DNA of 64,000 nucleotides, taken from positions 216,056 to 280,055 of the forward strand of contig QWII01000046.1 in the NCBI GenBank assembly GCA_021405325.1, given 5' to 3'. Position 1 is the first letter of the stretch. Each line of letters opens with the position of its first letter. Under the pieces are notes generated by a model. The model made no database searches. It worked only from the letters and a program-made list of their open reading frames with translations, and was not told the origin of the DNA. Both the position numbers and the translations under genes were made by a program. This DNA is from Caldilinea sp. CFX5 (lineage in GTDB: Bacteria > Chloroflexota > Anaerolineae > Caldilineales > Caldilineaceae). Below, piece by piece: positions 9,442 through 18,601 of the stretch.

Positions 9442-12400
9442 TTATTGGATCAACTGTAACTCATCCACATAGAAAGTTGCTTGCGCCGCCCCGCCATTTT
9501 CCTGAATCGTCACCCGCTTGATCACCGCCGGGTTGCCCAGCGCACTAAGCGGCACGGTGACGGTTGTCCACTGGCCGGCAGGGGCCGTAACCGCCTGCTG
9601 GGTGGCGCTAACCGGCCCCTCGTCGCCGGCTTCGGTGTAGACCAGAAGGGCATTGCCATTACCGCTGCCGTAGACCAGGAAACGGATGGCGCTATACTGC
9701 TTGGCGTCAATCGCCACCGGCGAGCGAAGCGAGAAGCCGGCGTGACTGGCGTTAAAGGTGATGGCAATCGACGCGCTGCCATTTTGCACCGGCGCGCCAT
9801 TCGCCAGATTGACCCCACTCTCCCACGACCAATTCTCCCACCCAGCGGCCAGGGCGTCGCCAAAGATGGTGAAGTTGGTTGCGCCGGTCGCTGGTTGGCC
9901 GCGATTGATGACGACCGGCAGGTAGAGCGTGTTGGGTCTCGTTGGATCAACGCCGCCGAGGGCCAATGTGGTTTGCGCTGTATGGGCGGCCCGTTGTTGA
10001 CCACTTTGCGTCACCAACAGATCGGCGCGGACATCGACGTTGCCGGTGGCGGTCGGAATTTTGGTAAAGGTCGCCGTAACCTGGCCATTGCTGTCAGTCG
10101 TCATGGTCATCACTTCGGTGGCGCCGGTGAGCGTACCCTGTTGGCCGTCGCCGCTGATGCCCAGGCGCACCGGCTGGTTGGCAAGCGGGTTGCCCCAGCG
10201 GTCGCGGACGGTGGCGACGAGGGTGGAACTGCTGCTGCTGGTCAGATCGGTGGGCGCCGCCTTCAGGTCGATGGCGTTAGGCAGGGCGTTACGCAGGTGG
10301 ATGGTGGTCTTATCGCTGGCCGATCCAACGCTGGCGGTGATGACGGCGTCGCCTTCCTGGGTTCCGGCGGTGAAGGTGACTTTGACCAGGCCGCCTTGGG
10401 TCGCACCGACCGTCGGGTTGACGGTTCCCAGCGTCGTCTGGATCTGCACCGGCGTGCCGTCGGCGACATAGACGCCCTGTTCATCAAAGACCGCCACCTG
10501 CAAGGTCACCGTATCCGTGCCATTGGGGCGGATGTAGGTCGAGTGGAAGGCGTTGTCGATCTGCACATTGACGGCGGCGCGCTGGCGCATAAAGGTGACG
10601 GTGACGCTGTCGTCGATGGCCGGGTTGTCGTCATCACGAAAAGCGATCGTTACTTCGCCGGTCGAACCGCTGGGCGCTTCAAACCAGGCCGGGTAGACCG
10701 TGAGCGTATGTTGTCGCGTTTCGCCTGGCTGTAGACAGAGCGACCCCAGTTGGTCATAATCCCAGGTGTACGACCACGAGGCCCACTGATCCGGCACGGT
10801 GACATCGGGTTCAAAGCAGTGATAGACGGTGTCGCCATTGGTCAGGGTCAGAACGACGGCGGTGGGCGTGTCGTTGTCGTTGCTGAAACTCGTCTGGGTG
10901 GCGACCACCTGGAAGGGTTGGAAGTTGAAGAGTACCGGGTCGGCGCGCTGGAAAGCTACGCCAGCCGCCGTGCCGCTCACCCAGAGATAACCGGCGCCAA
11001 CGCCAGGGGCGCTCGGTGCGCCGCCAAAGTAGCCGTCGCCGGCAAAGAGATCATCGTGGGCGCCATCGTCGTAGAGGGTGAACTGGCTGCCCCAGCGGGC
11101 GCCGTTAGGCTTCTGGAACCAGCCGGTGATCACATTGTTGTCGGCGGCGCGGCCGAGTTTGACCAGCACGTTGTGGGCGCTTTTGCTGTAGAGCGAGTGG
11201 TCGGTCAGAATTTCGGCGCCCACGCTGCTGGCGGCGACGGCGATAAAGGAGAAGGTGCCTTGATTGCTGGGCGGGGCCGCGTCAACCGTGGCTGTCCACG
11301 TCCCGGCGCGGCCATTGACATTTACCTGCACATATTGCACCTTGCCTAAATTGAGACAGAGAACATTGGCGGCATCGTTGCAATCGACCGCGCCCCCGCC
11401 ATCGGGCGTGCGCACAATCATTTTTTCAAAATCGCCGCTGTAACCGGTGAGCATAAAACCGACGCCTTCCATGAGTTCATCAACAGCGACGTTGAAAGTT
11501 TTCGCCGGTTGGGGCGGCGCCCAGTAGAATTTGTAGCCCTGGCCGGCCCTGGCGCCATTGGTGTCCTTGTTGCTGACCAGCATACGCCGGTTATTGGCCA
11601 CATCGGTGACGGCGATTTCGGCCTTGCCGCTATCGCTGATATCGAGCGCCTGGTATTGATAGCGAATCTCGCCGGTGGCGCTGTCGAGCAGAACTTGATA
11701 GGCGCGATTCTGCCCCGATTCGGCAATGCCGGTAGTGGTGACGGCAAACCACGGCCCATCCTGTTTGGTGAAGATTTCGACATAATCGGTAAAGCATGGC
11801 ACCTCCTCCGGCGCCGCCGACACTAGGCGCGGCCCGCAATAGCGGTTTTTCCAGTTAAGCGGGGCGTAGAGGATGTCCAACGTCGGCGCGTTGAGGGCGC
11901 TGCCCATGAGGATATAGCCGTCATCTTGCACCCAACCGAAGTTGGTCGTCTGCCCCCAAATCGTAAAAGGTTGCGGGAAGAAGACCTGGATCGCTTTGTT
12001 ATAAGGTTGACCAGCATAGGCGCCGCCTGCGGCGGGTGACGTGTCGATCCAGCGATATTCGTTGGCGTCGAGCTTGTCCCAGCGGTAGAGCGGGAAGTCA
12101 CTTACATAGTCGCTCCAGCGACCGGCGCCGGCGCTATTGGCCAACTGCGCGCGCAGAATGTCAGACGCCAGGCCAATTTGGTCGGGGTTGACAAAGAGGA
12201 ATTGGCCGCCACTGCGCAGCGCCGTGACCAGATAGGGCACAATGCCGCTCGACTGCGGGCCAGCCCCGGCGCCAAGATAAGTTTCTGTGCCATTGAGGCG
12301 GTTGGGGTCGGGGGGCGGGGTTGCGCAGCCGCCAAGCAGCGCAATCGATCCTTTCACCTGCTGGCGGTTCAGTTGTTGCACCACTGTATCGACGCGGGGC

Positions 12401-14589
12401 GACTGGGCGTCGCGGCCATCGGTAAAGAGCCAGAGATCGCCGGCCCGTTTGCCCACCAGGGCGCCTTTCATCGCTTGCAGGCCGTAGACAACGTTGCCAC
12501 AATCAAGGTCATTGCTGCTGGTGGCGGTCAGGCCGTTGATGGCGGGGGTGATGCGGTCGGCGTAGAACTCGTTTTCAAAGATCTTGCGGTTGAGATTGCT
12601 CTCGTGGTTAAAGGTATAGAGATTGAAGTCAACGCCCTTAGGCTCATTGTTGAGGTCGTTGAGTTGCTCGTTGATCACCGTCTTGGCGCCGTCGAGTTTC
12701 GGGCCGGCCATGCTGGTGCTGTTGTCTACCACCCAGGTGAGTTGTTTCCACCAGCGGTAATCGGTCCCCAGCGCATTGGGCGCGACGGCGACGGTGCTGA
12801 CCGTTTGCGTTGACGCGGCATTCACCTGTTGCGCAACGCGGACACCGTCAAAGCCGGGGGGCGTGTAACCAATATTCTGGCTAACGGAAGCGGCAGTGTC
12901 ACGGGTGGCCGGTTTGCCCATCTGGCGCCAGGCGCGCAGGTAGACATAGGCGTTGCAGGTGTCGTCAAAGATGTCGCCATTGGACTCAAAGGCCGGGTCG
13001 GTGAAAACTTCCTGGGTGACACGATGGCCGTAGCCGACACGATCATTGCCGTCAACGGCGCTATCCTGCAAATCCCAGAGCATGGCGGCAATGGCGCCCT
13101 CGTTGAAGACGCTGTTGAGCGTAGCCATGCCCGTATTCCACGTTTCCAGATTGACATTGCCGACGCCGCCGCCCCCGTTAATATCCAGGTAGAGGCCGCC
13201 GTTGGGATCGCCATTGGCGCTACGCACAACGCTCTGGTAGTAGTTGGAATAGCCTTCGCTCCAGGCCAGTTCGGTGTCGTCGGTGTTCTGGAAGAAAGAG
13301 TGGTCGCCGCCGGGGGTGTCATCGCAGCCGTAAACATCGTCGGCAAAGTGGGTCCACTCGTGGATGATTACGCTGTCGTCCCAGCCGTCCGGGTCGCCGG
13401 CGGCATCGGCCACGGTAATCTCATTCCAGAAGGGTTGATAATAGGAACCCTCATCATCATAACCCGGCTCATAATGCACTTCGGCAGTGTCGGCAAAGAT
13501 GGCGTCATCACCCGCGGCGCCGCCATTGGCATTCCAAAAGAGCCAGGCGCTATAGACAGCATCGGCAATGTTAAAGACCTCGCTGCCAAAGGTGGCGCCG
13601 GCGGCAATGTTGGCCGGATTGTAATTGATGTCAAAGGCCATGTCGAAGCGTAGCGTGCCGCCTTCCGACTCTTGGCGGCCCGATTCAAACTCATGAACCT
13701 CATCGATCCACGAGCTGTCCTCCACCTCCACCACTTTGCGCCCTTGGCCGTCCCAGATTTCGGCGCGCAGCAGGACATAGAGTTCCAGCTCGTCGTCAAA
13801 CCAGCCGTCGTCATCACAGAAGGAGAAATTGAAATTGCCATTGGCATCGGTCAGGCGGGTGCCATAGTAGTCATCAAAGAGTGTATCTTCCTCCATCATA
13901 TCGACCGGTGCATTGCGCACGGCGACCCGGCGGTCGGTATAGGGCGGATTCAGGCCGGGGGTGGGCGTCCGTTCCAGCCGAGTGACTGTGCCGTTGATGG
14001 TGAAGCAAGGGTCGCCATTGGCGTCGGCGGCGCGCACACTATCCTCAACCGTGATGGTGGTGGGAACAATGCGCTGCCGGGTGATGTCAATCCGCGGGTC
14101 GTGGCGAGTGACAGTGGCGGCGCCGCCGGGTTGCACGGTAAAGATTAAAACCCCGGCGGCGCTGACCTGCAGCGCTGCATTGACATTGTACCCGACAGCC
14201 ACGCTCACCTGATAGATGCCGGCGGTGGGAAAACGGATTTGTTGTTGAAGCGTTGTCGTCTGTTTGGCCGTTGCCGGTACGGTAACAATGGCCGCGCCGC
14301 TCAACAATTCGCCGCCATCCGGCAAGAGCCATTGGATTGTCAAGGGGGCGGCGTCCTGGGTTGGCGTTGCTTCCAACAGCAGGGTGACCACTTCGCCGGG
14401 GGCGACGGCCCGGTCGGCGCGGAGGGTGAGGGTGAGCAAGCCCCGTTTGTCGTTGCCATGCACCACCAGCGGCGACGGGTCTTGCGGCGGGGTGACGCCG
14501 TGGGCATAGGCCGGGCGGGGGAACAAGAGCAAGAGTAAAAGGAATAACAGCGTATCCAAGAGGCGTTTGAACCGATAGACAACCTTCAT
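9442..14589 (-). CDS. Large secreted protein: metalloprotease-like, VWA, Ig-like and C-terminal jelly-roll domains
   Basis: A 1715-residue exported protein. A signal peptide (basic start, then LLFLLLLLLFPRPAYA) is followed by beta-sandwich regions. A protease-like segment has HEWTH (H410, E411) and a downstream SEGYSNYY that fits a zinc-binding glutamate (gluzincin type). A von Willebrand A domain has the MIDAS motif DNSTS (D622) and LFTDGRD. Ig/Big-1-like repeats (VFDEQGVYVADGTPV; VRDRWGNPLANQPV) come next, then LYLPVV and a final carbohydrate-binding-like beta domain. The start is ATG 14589, with AGGAG upstream. It probably acts at the cell surface in adhesion or degradation of macromolecules. 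The combination resembles CLCA-type proteins, where a protease and VWA cooperate in self-cleavage. That parallel is inference. Confidence 0.82.
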   Translation of the reverse strand: MKVVYRFKRLLDTLLFLLLLLLFPRPAYAHGVTPPQDPSPLVVHGNDKRGLLTLTLRADRAVAPGEVVTLLLEATPTQDAAPLTIQWLLPDGGELLSGAAIVTVPATAKQTTTLQQQIRFPTAGIYQVSVAVGYNVNAALQVSAAGVLIFTVQPGGAATVTRHDPRIDITRQRIVPTTITVEDSVRAADANGDPCFTINGTVTRLERTPTPGLNPPYTDRRVAVRNAPVDMMEEDTLFDDYYGTRLTDANGNFNFSFCDDDGWFDDELELYVLLRAEIWDGQGRKVVEVEDSSWIDEVHEFESGRQESEGGTLRFDMAFDINYNPANIAAGATFGSEVFNIADAVYSAWLFWNANGGAAGDDAIFADTAEVHYEPGYDDEGSYYQPFWNEITVADAAGDPDGWDDSVIIHEWTHFADDVYGCDDTPGGDHSFFQNTDDTELAWSEGYSNYYQSVVRSANGDPNGGLYLDINGGGGVGNVNLETWNTGMATLNSVFNEGAIAAMLWDLQDSAVDGNDRVGYGHRVTQEVFTDPAFESNGDIFDDTCNAYVYLRAWRQMGKPATRDTAASVSQNIGYTPPGFDGVRVAQQVNAASTQTVSTVAVAPNALGTDYRWWKQLTWVVDNSTSMAGPKLDGAKTVINEQLNDLNNEPKGVDFNLYTFNHESNLNRKIFENEFYADRITPAINGLTATSSNDLDCGNVVYGLQAMKGALVGKRAGDLWLFTDGRDAQSPRVDTVVQQLNRQQVKGSIALLGGCATPPPDPNRLNGTETYLGAGAGPQSSGIVPYLVTALRSGGQFLFVNPDQIGLASDILRAQLANSAGAGRWSDYVSDFPLYRWDKLDANEYRWIDTSPAAGGAYAGQPYNKAIQVFFPQPFTIWGQTTNFGWVQDDGYILMGSALNAPTLDILYAPLNWKNRYCGPRLVSAAPEEVPCFTDYVEIFTKQDGPWFAVTTTGIAESGQNRAYQVLLDSATGEIRYQYQALDISDSGKAEIAVTDVANNRRMLVSNKDTNGARAGQGYKFYWAPPQPAKTFNVAVDELMEGVGFMLTGYSGDFEKMIVRTPDGGGAVDCNDAANVLCLNLGKVQYVQVNVNGRAGTWTATVDAAPPSNQGTFSFIAVAASSVGAEILTDHSLYSKSAHNVLVKLGRAADNNVITGWFQKPNGARWGSQFTLYDDGAHDDLFAGDGYFGGAPSAPGVGAGYLWVSGTAAGVAFQRADPVLFNFQPFQVVATQTSFSNDNDTPTAVVLTLTNGDTVYHCFEPDVTVPDQWASWSYTWDYDQLGSLCLQPGETRQHTLTVYPAWFEAPSGSTGEVTIAFRDDDNPAIDDSVTVTFMRQRAAVNVQIDNAFHSTYIRPNGTDTVTLQVAVFDEQGVYVADGTPVQIQTTLGTVNPTVGATQGGLVKVTFTAGTQEGDAVITASVGSASDKTTIHLRNALPNAIDLKAAPTDLTSSSSSTLVATVRDRWGNPLANQPVRLGISGDGQQGTLTGATEVMTMTTDSNGQVTATFTKIPTATGNVDVRADLLVTQSGQQRAAHTAQTTLALGGVDPTRPNTLYLPVVINRGQPATGATNFTIFGDALAAGWENWSWESGVNLANGAPVQNGSASIAITFNASHAGFSLRSPVAIDAKQYSAIRFLVYGSGNGNALLVYTEAGDEGPVSATQQAVTAPAGQWTTVTVPLSALGNPAVIKRVTIQENGGAAQATFYVDELQLIQ

Positions 14590-14970
14590 CGTCGTTCCAC
14601 TCCTGACTAGAACTGGGCTACATCGGTGGATGCAGCTTGGCAAGAAGATCACTGCGCTCTACGATAGTACAGGTCAGGAAGGAAAGGGAGCGTTTTTTTG
14701 ACAAAAAGTTACCAAATCCCGTAACAATACTCACCAGTTGACCAGCTTCAGCCCTCGTCACCTATCTAGATGTTTTGTTGTAAATCAATTGTATACTAAT
14801 AGAAAAAGGACCTAGAGTGTTTGTTGTAGTAGTAATTTCCATTAATGTATTGTATAATTGTCGTATCTTAGGCGTAGTAATTACGTCAGTATAAGTAGAG
14901 GAGTTGTAGGTTTCCTTCTTTTGCAAGATCAACCAGCATAAGGCGAAGGAAGGAATGAAAGGATGACCCC
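14590..14970. other. AT-rich divergent promoter region
   Basis: A 381-bp spacer between two divergent genes for exported proteins. It is clearly more AT-rich than its surroundings and has a TATAAT at 14853-14858 on the plus strand. No good -35 box at standard spacing was seen and no open frame looks coding. Confidence 0.5.
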
Positions 14971-16020
14971 ATGAACGCACAAGCAAAATACGCTTTTGGG
15001 AAAATAACGCTAGTCGTCGCTATCCTCATGCTTGTGGTTTCCTTCGCTGCTACCGTCGTTGCCCAAGACCACCCGTTTATCATTTGGGTTTATGATAAAG
15101 GTCTGCGTGATAGTCAATTTGGTTATTTTGATGGCGCGACGGTGCAAAGCACCGAACAAATTTTTGAAGAACATGATTTTGAGGGATTGGCCTGTTTGAA
15201 CAACACCCTCTACGCCAGTAGCGCCATGGATGGCTTGCGCCCAAGCCGGTTATTTACCGTGCGGGTGGATGTCAATACTCAGGCTGCCACCCTGGTTGAA
15301 ATTGGCGAAATCCGCAACGCCGCCCAAGAACCGTTTCTGGAAGTTGCCGCGCTTTCGGAAAAGGCCGATGGCACCCTTTGGGGCTTTGCCGGCAAAGGCG
15401 ACCGTCAGGGGATTTTGCAGATTGATCCCGCCACCGGCAGGGCTGATTTGATTGTGCCAAGCAAGATGGATGCCGAAGGAATTGAGTGGTTTGGCGATAC
15501 CTTATGGTTGGTCGCGCGTGACAAATTTTATACCTGGCAGCCTGGCGGGGCGATCACCTATGTCTTCCAATTAGGCGTTGATCGCGATATTGAAGGGCTT
15601 GATGTGGTGAACGGGCTGTTGTGGATCGGTCTGCACAAGGACGATCGCGGCGTAATTGCCGTTGACCCGGCGACCGGCGCTATTGTCCCGGGTAAAGGCT
15701 TTCCCGGCCCGAAAGATATTGAAGGCTTAACCTTCTGCCCACCTGTACCGGAAGCGACAGCAACGGCAACCTTATCAGCAACGCCCAGCGCCACCCCGAC
15801 GCCAACCCTAACCGCAACGCCGACAACAGTGCCCACGGAGACGCCGACCGCAACCGTGACGCCGACGGCTACACCAACCGCAACGCCACAAGTCTTGCCG
15901 ACCAGCGTTGTTGTCACCCCAAGCCCAACGGTTCAACCGCCTACTGGCGAGGAGCCGGTTAATGAGCCGACGGCGCCGGGGGGGCGACTCTTCTATTTGC
16001 CATTGGTAACGCGGCAATAA
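14971..16020 (+). CDS. Secreted beta-propeller-like protein with Thr-Pro linker and C-terminal LPLV motif
   Basis: A 349-residue protein. The signal peptide is ITLVVAILMLVVSFAATVVAQ. From residue about 28 to 255 there are repeats of the type EGLACLNNTLYA, EVAALSEKADGTLWGFAG, EGIEWFGDTLWLVA and EGLDVVNGLLWIGL, the spacing of a small beta-propeller similar to SMP-30/esterase-like extracellular proteins. A Thr/Pro/Ala-rich linker of about 70 residues follows, then GRLFYLPLVTRQ at the very C-terminus. The ligand or reaction is unknown. Start ATG 14971 follows AAGGATGACCCC. The repeated Glu-Gly-Leu/Ile at each blade suggests a conserved metal or substrate loop. Confidence 0.75.
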   Translation: MNAQAKYAFGKITLVVAILMLVVSFAATVVAQDHPFIIWVYDKGLRDSQFGYFDGATVQSTEQIFEEHDFEGLACLNNTLYASSAMDGLRPSRLFTVRVDVNTQAATLVEIGEIRNAAQEPFLEVAALSEKADGTLWGFAGKGDRQGILQIDPATGRADLIVPSKMDAEGIEWFGDTLWLVARDKFYTWQPGGAITYVFQLGVDRDIEGLDVVNGLLWIGLHKDDRGVIAVDPATGAIVPGKGFPGPKDIEGLTFCPPVPEATATATLSATPSATPTPTLTATPTTVPTETPTATVTPTATPTATPQVLPTSVVVTPSPTVQPPTGEEPVNEPTAPGGRLFYLPLVTRQ

Positions 16021-16055
16021 TACGACCGCGCAACTTGTCCATTTCCGGAATAACA

Positions 16056-16084
16056 CCGGGATAGAAGTTCGACTTCTATCCCGG
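16056..16084. terminator. Hairpin after the propeller gene
   Basis: A perfect 13-bp stem (16056-16068 with 16072-16084) with loop TCG lies 35 nt after the plus-strand stop and before the end of the convergent MaoC gene. There is no T-tract. Confidence 0.65.
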
Positions 16085-16159
16085 CGCATAACTATAGACT
16101 GCAACTTGTCAAGGTCGAATCCATGAGGCGTCGGGGATTCCCGATAGCGGTGAAGCCAG

Positions 16160-16660
16160 CTACTTGAGTAAGAACGCCGGCGCCGCTTCCTCCGGCGCGT
16201 GAGCGCGTTTATAGACCAGGATGGTGCGGATAAATTCGATCACGACGACGCCATCCTGGTTGTAACCGGTGGTTTTGCATTTGACAATGCCCTGCTGTGG
16301 GCGCGACTTGGATTCACGCATCTCCAGCACTTCGCTGCGCGCATAGATGGTATCCCCTTCGTAGACTGGATTGGGCAGGCGGATCTGATCCCAGCCCAGG
16401 TTGACCGCATTTTGCGAAATATCGGCGACCGAGAGGCCGGTGACGAGGGCCAGGGTAAAGGTCGAATCGACCAGCGGCTTGCCAAATTCGGTCTTGGCGG
16501 CGTAATGGGCGTCAAAGTGGATCGGGTTGGGGTTGACGGTCAGCAGGGTAAACCAGATGTTATCGGTCTGCGTCACCGTGCGCCCCAGCCGGTGGGGGTA
16601 GATGTCGCCGACGGTAAAATCTTCATAGTAGCGGCCCTGCCAGCCGGTGCGGATCGCCAT
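16160..16660 (-). CDS. MaoC-family (hot-dog) enoyl-CoA hydratase-like protein
   Basis: A 166-residue MaoC-like dehydratase. The hydratase-2 catalytic region is visible as NPIHFDAHYAAKTEFGKPLVDSTF, with Asp and His on the hot-dog helix. NLGWDQIRLPNPVYEGDTI and a terminal VVIEFIRTILVYKR are typical of the mesaconyl/beta-methylmalyl-CoA dehydratase branch. It would hydrate or dehydrate a short acyl-CoA in the cytosol. The ATG at 16660 is preceded by GGAGCAAGT. It is the last ordinary chromosomal gene left of the integron array and is oriented away from it. Confidence 0.87.
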   Translation of the reverse strand: MAIRTGWQGRYYEDFTVGDIYPHRLGRTVTQTDNIWFTLLTVNPNPIHFDAHYAAKTEFGKPLVDSTFTLALVTGLSVADISQNAVNLGWDQIRLPNPVYEGDTIYARSEVLEMRESKSRPQQGIVKCKTTGYNQDGVVVIEFIRTILVYKRAHAPEEAAPAFLLK

Positions 16661-16681
16661 ACTTGCTCCTTCACGTGTGAT

Positions 16682-16818
16682 ATGAGAATGGCTATGGGCG
16701 GGTTTCCCGATCAGTACGATTCATAAGTTGCTCCAATAACACGATGGTGTGGAATTGTCTTCCACACCATCGTAACATCCGGTATAAGCAAAGTCAATTG
16801 TGATTTTTACCTTGCGTG
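16682..16818. repeat. Left copy of a ~95-bp imperfect direct repeat bounding the integron region
   Basis: The segment from about 16720 to 16814 aligns in the same orientation with about 23772-23869, by eye roughly 70-75% identical. Both contain CTCC, AACA, ATGGTGTG, a short hairpin, CACACCAT, ACATC, GTCAA and TTGCG in the same order. This copy includes a perfect 14-bp stem at 16741-16754/16760-16773. It sits just upstream of the MaoC gene. Confidence 0.6.
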
Positions 16819-16943
16819 TATTGCTGTTTGGGACGGCAGGGACAATGAGCGTAAACCAGCATTCCGCGCCCAGTGGACACGCGGGACGAGTGATCCCGCA
16901 GTCACTGGAAGTATTTGTCGCCCTTTCCCTGAATACTGGCTGG

Positions 16944-17031
16944 CCCGAACGCCGGTGTGAGCCGCCAGGGGAGCGTGAGAAACCAGAAAAAGCCTAGATC
17001 AACCCCTGGTCGGTTCCACACGATGTTCGGC
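16944..17031 (-). repeat. attC: attC site A (terminal cassette)
   Basis: The 88-bp site, on the plus strand, has end box CCCGAAC (16944-16950) and end box GTTCGGC (17025-17031). A 5-nt spacer leads to TGTG-AG-CCG-CCAGGGG (16956-16971), which pairs with CCCCTGG-T-CGG-TTC-CACA (17003-17020), then a 4-nt spacer. About 14 base pairs with unpaired AG/TTC and one bulged T give the extrahelical bases expected of attC. It lies 109 bp beyond the stop of the gene pair 17141-17754. Confidence 0.88.
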
Positions 17032-17140
17032 GGTCATATCCTAGGCGACACGAACGGACAGTCACGCGCTGCTTCGATTTCATGGGCTAGACCTTGCGCT
17101 ACCGCAGCTATAACGGCTACCTAAGGTCAAAGCAGGCTTA

Positions 17141-17506
17141 CTACGGAGTCGGTAAATCTAAGCGCTCATCAATCCAAGTCCGTAACAAGGCACTCACAGA
17201 TTTCTTCGCCGCAATGGCTTCGGCGCGCAGGATACCCTTGGTTACAGGATCAAGATGAACCGTGGCGGTCTCACTGGTCTCCTGTGCCTCGTTTTGGGTG
17301 ACAGGCTCAAAATAGTCCACCGGATAGAGATAATCTTCGCCCTCGTTGTCAATGACGCGCACTTCGCCTAATCTTTGCTCGTCGGCAGTTGGCGGCAACG
17401 CCTTGTAAATGTACCCAACGGTTAGACTCGCTAGTGGTTTGTCGCGCAATGGCTCATCGCCAAACTGAATATACGCTTTACTTTGTACACAACGCACGTA
17501 ACTCAT
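17141..17506 (-). CDS. Cassette protein with C-terminal ribbon-helix-helix-like segment (putative antitoxin)
   Basis: A 121-residue protein. The N-terminal half is a small beta-rich domain ending in RVIDNEGEDYLYPVDYFEPV. The C-terminal half (TATVHLDPVTKGILRAEAIAAKKSVSALLRTWIDERL) has the strand-helix-helix pattern of ribbon-helix-helix DNA-binding antitoxins. It overlaps the upstream gene by 4 nt (ATGA), typical of coupled toxin-antitoxin pairs, and is followed by attC site A. I recall the YLYPxDYFE ending in uncharacterised proteins of filamentous bacteria. The antitoxin role is inferred from gene architecture, not family recognition. Confidence 0.65.
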   Translation of the reverse strand: MSYVRCVQSKAYIQFGDEPLRDKPLASLTVGYIYKALPPTADEQRLGEVRVIDNEGEDYLYPVDYFEPVTQNEAQETSETATVHLDPVTKGILRAEAIAAKKSVSALLRTWIDERLDLPTP

Positions 17507-17754
17507 GACAATTTCCTCAGTTTATGCTTATCCTTTTCATCGCAACGGCCAATGCCATGCGCTTCAAACCAGTGTAACTCGACCTCCCACTGTTCGCCGT
17601 TGACGTACTCCACAGTCGCAATCCCTTTCAGCTTACGCCAGTAGACTTTACGGCCACCAGCATAGGTGCGATTTAAGTGCTGCCGAATATCAACACCTGT
17701 ACCTTTAGCAATCACCTGGATATTCGTGATGGCACTGATGACTTTGAAGCGCAC
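17503..17754 (-). CDS. Small basic cassette protein, putative toxin partner
   Basis: An 83-residue basic protein starting at GTG 17754, with AAAGG upstream. It has an N-terminal MRFKVISAITNIQVIA, a basic middle (GGRKVYWRKLKGIATVEY), WEVELHWFEAHGIGRCDEK and a lysine-rich tail. The HWYEAHGIGxxxxKIK-type ending is one I recall from short hypothetical proteins in cyanobacteria and Chloroflexota without assigned function. Its size, charge and ATGA overlap with the ribbon-helix-helix-like gene suggest a toxin-antitoxin pair. No catalytic motif was recognised. The 251 bp between its start and attC site B probably holds the cassette promoter. Confidence 0.6.
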   Translation of the reverse strand: MRFKVISAITNIQVIAKGTGVDIRQHLNRTYAGGRKVYWRKLKGIATVEYVNGEQWEVELHWFEAHGIGRCDEKDKHKLRKLS

Positions 17755-18005
17755 AATTCGCCTTTACCTCAAAAAAAATCCTGTTGACTTGCCATTACTA
17801 TAACATGAGGCAAGCAATTCGTAAAAGACAAAAAGCGAGCATGTATTATTTTCTTCAAGGTAGTCTTCGGTCAACAGAAAGAACAGATAATTCATTGTGC
17901 CACGCTTGGTACCGACAAATCGAGTCGTTACGTACATATATGCACCTCCATGGACAGGTTTTACCGTTTGGGCTCATATCAGGCCGAATTGTCGCAACTC
18001 GTACC

Positions 18006-18111
18006 GCCGAACACGGGCATGAGCGGGGCGGGAGAATCAAGACTAGCGCCGCAAGCAGAACAAACAAGAAAGTCCTACTGTTCCCCATCTCCATTCCATG
18101 TGATGTTCGGC
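18006..18111 (-). repeat. attC: attC site B
   Basis: A 106-bp site with end boxes GCCGAAC (18006-18012) and GTTCGGC (18105-18111). It shares the geometry of site A: a 5-nt spacer, CATG-AG-CGG on the left arm, CCA-TTC-CATG on the right arm, then a 4-nt spacer. The inner stem is weaker, with mismatches and a G-T pair. It follows the TumE-like gene. Confidence 0.82.
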
Positions 18112-18161
18112 ACAAGCTGGCAAAGAGAGCGACCGCGCAAAACAAAGCCGTGCCTTGGGGT

Positions 18162-18599
18162 TCACCCTGCCTCGCTTTGGCTTGTTTGAATTAGTTCTTC
18201 TACCTCTTGAATGATTTGCAGCAAGTTGGGTTGTACAAAACTGATTCCAGGGGCAGGGATGCGATTGCGTTTGATATTGGGTGGCACACGCTTATGGTGA
18301 GGATGGGTGGAGGCCAAGGTTGGATCGTTGGGATGGGGGTAATCATCATACCAGTACAGCTTTTCCTCATCTCGGTATACCTCGTACCCATACGAAGTAA
18401 TCAAACCTGTGGCAAAATCCAGTTCCTCACGTAGCCGTAACCGAAAGTTATGCGTAAAAAAGACTTCACCTTCGGCAATGCCTGTATACGGACTGACGGA
18501 CCAAACAGTGACGGTGGAACGCATAACTGCTGGCCGGTTCAGATGTTCAGCCATGAATTGGCTATAAGCCATGAGCGAGCGCAGAGGGGTATCTGTCAT
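18162..18599 (-). CDS. DUF6516 (TumE-like) toxin, cassette-borne
   Basis: A 145-residue protein matching the DUF6516/TumE pattern. It has a beta-rich N-terminal part ([41 protein letters not shown]) and the hallmark proline/histidine run Y-D-D-Y-P-H-P...HPHHKRVP, followed by a terminal helix ([12 protein letters not shown]). TumE proteins are toxins of type II toxin-antitoxin pairs. The family's usual length is about 100-140 residues. The ATG at 18599 lies 2 nt after the upstream stop, so the pair is cotranscribed. It is placed directly before attC site B. Confidence 0.75.
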   Translation of the reverse strand: MTDTPLRSLMAYSQFMAEHLNRPAVMRSTVTVWSVSPYTGIAEGEVFFTHNFRLRLREELDFATGLITSYGYEVYRDEEKLYWYDDYPHPNDPTLASTHPHHKRVPPNIKRNRIPAPGISFVQPNLLQIIQEVEELIQTSQSEAG

Positions 18600-18601
18600 C
18601 G

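Noticed and set aside
9481..14538. Many long plus-strand frames opposite the large secreted protein gene
   Set aside because: They are shadows of a GC-rich coding region. The minus frame alone has a signal peptide, recognisable domains and a ribosome binding site.
16870..16908. Hairpin CCAGTG...CACTGG with GCGGGA/TCCCGC as a fifth attC
   Set aside because: It pairs in part but has no AAC/GTT end boxes in the right arrangement. It lies outside terminal site A.
17784..18194. Open frames on both strands (17784-18194 plus; 17855-18145 minus) in the array
   Set aside because: They run through attC site B and the cassette 5' region, lack ribosome binding sites and show no protein-like pattern. 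They are treated as chance frames over a palindrome.
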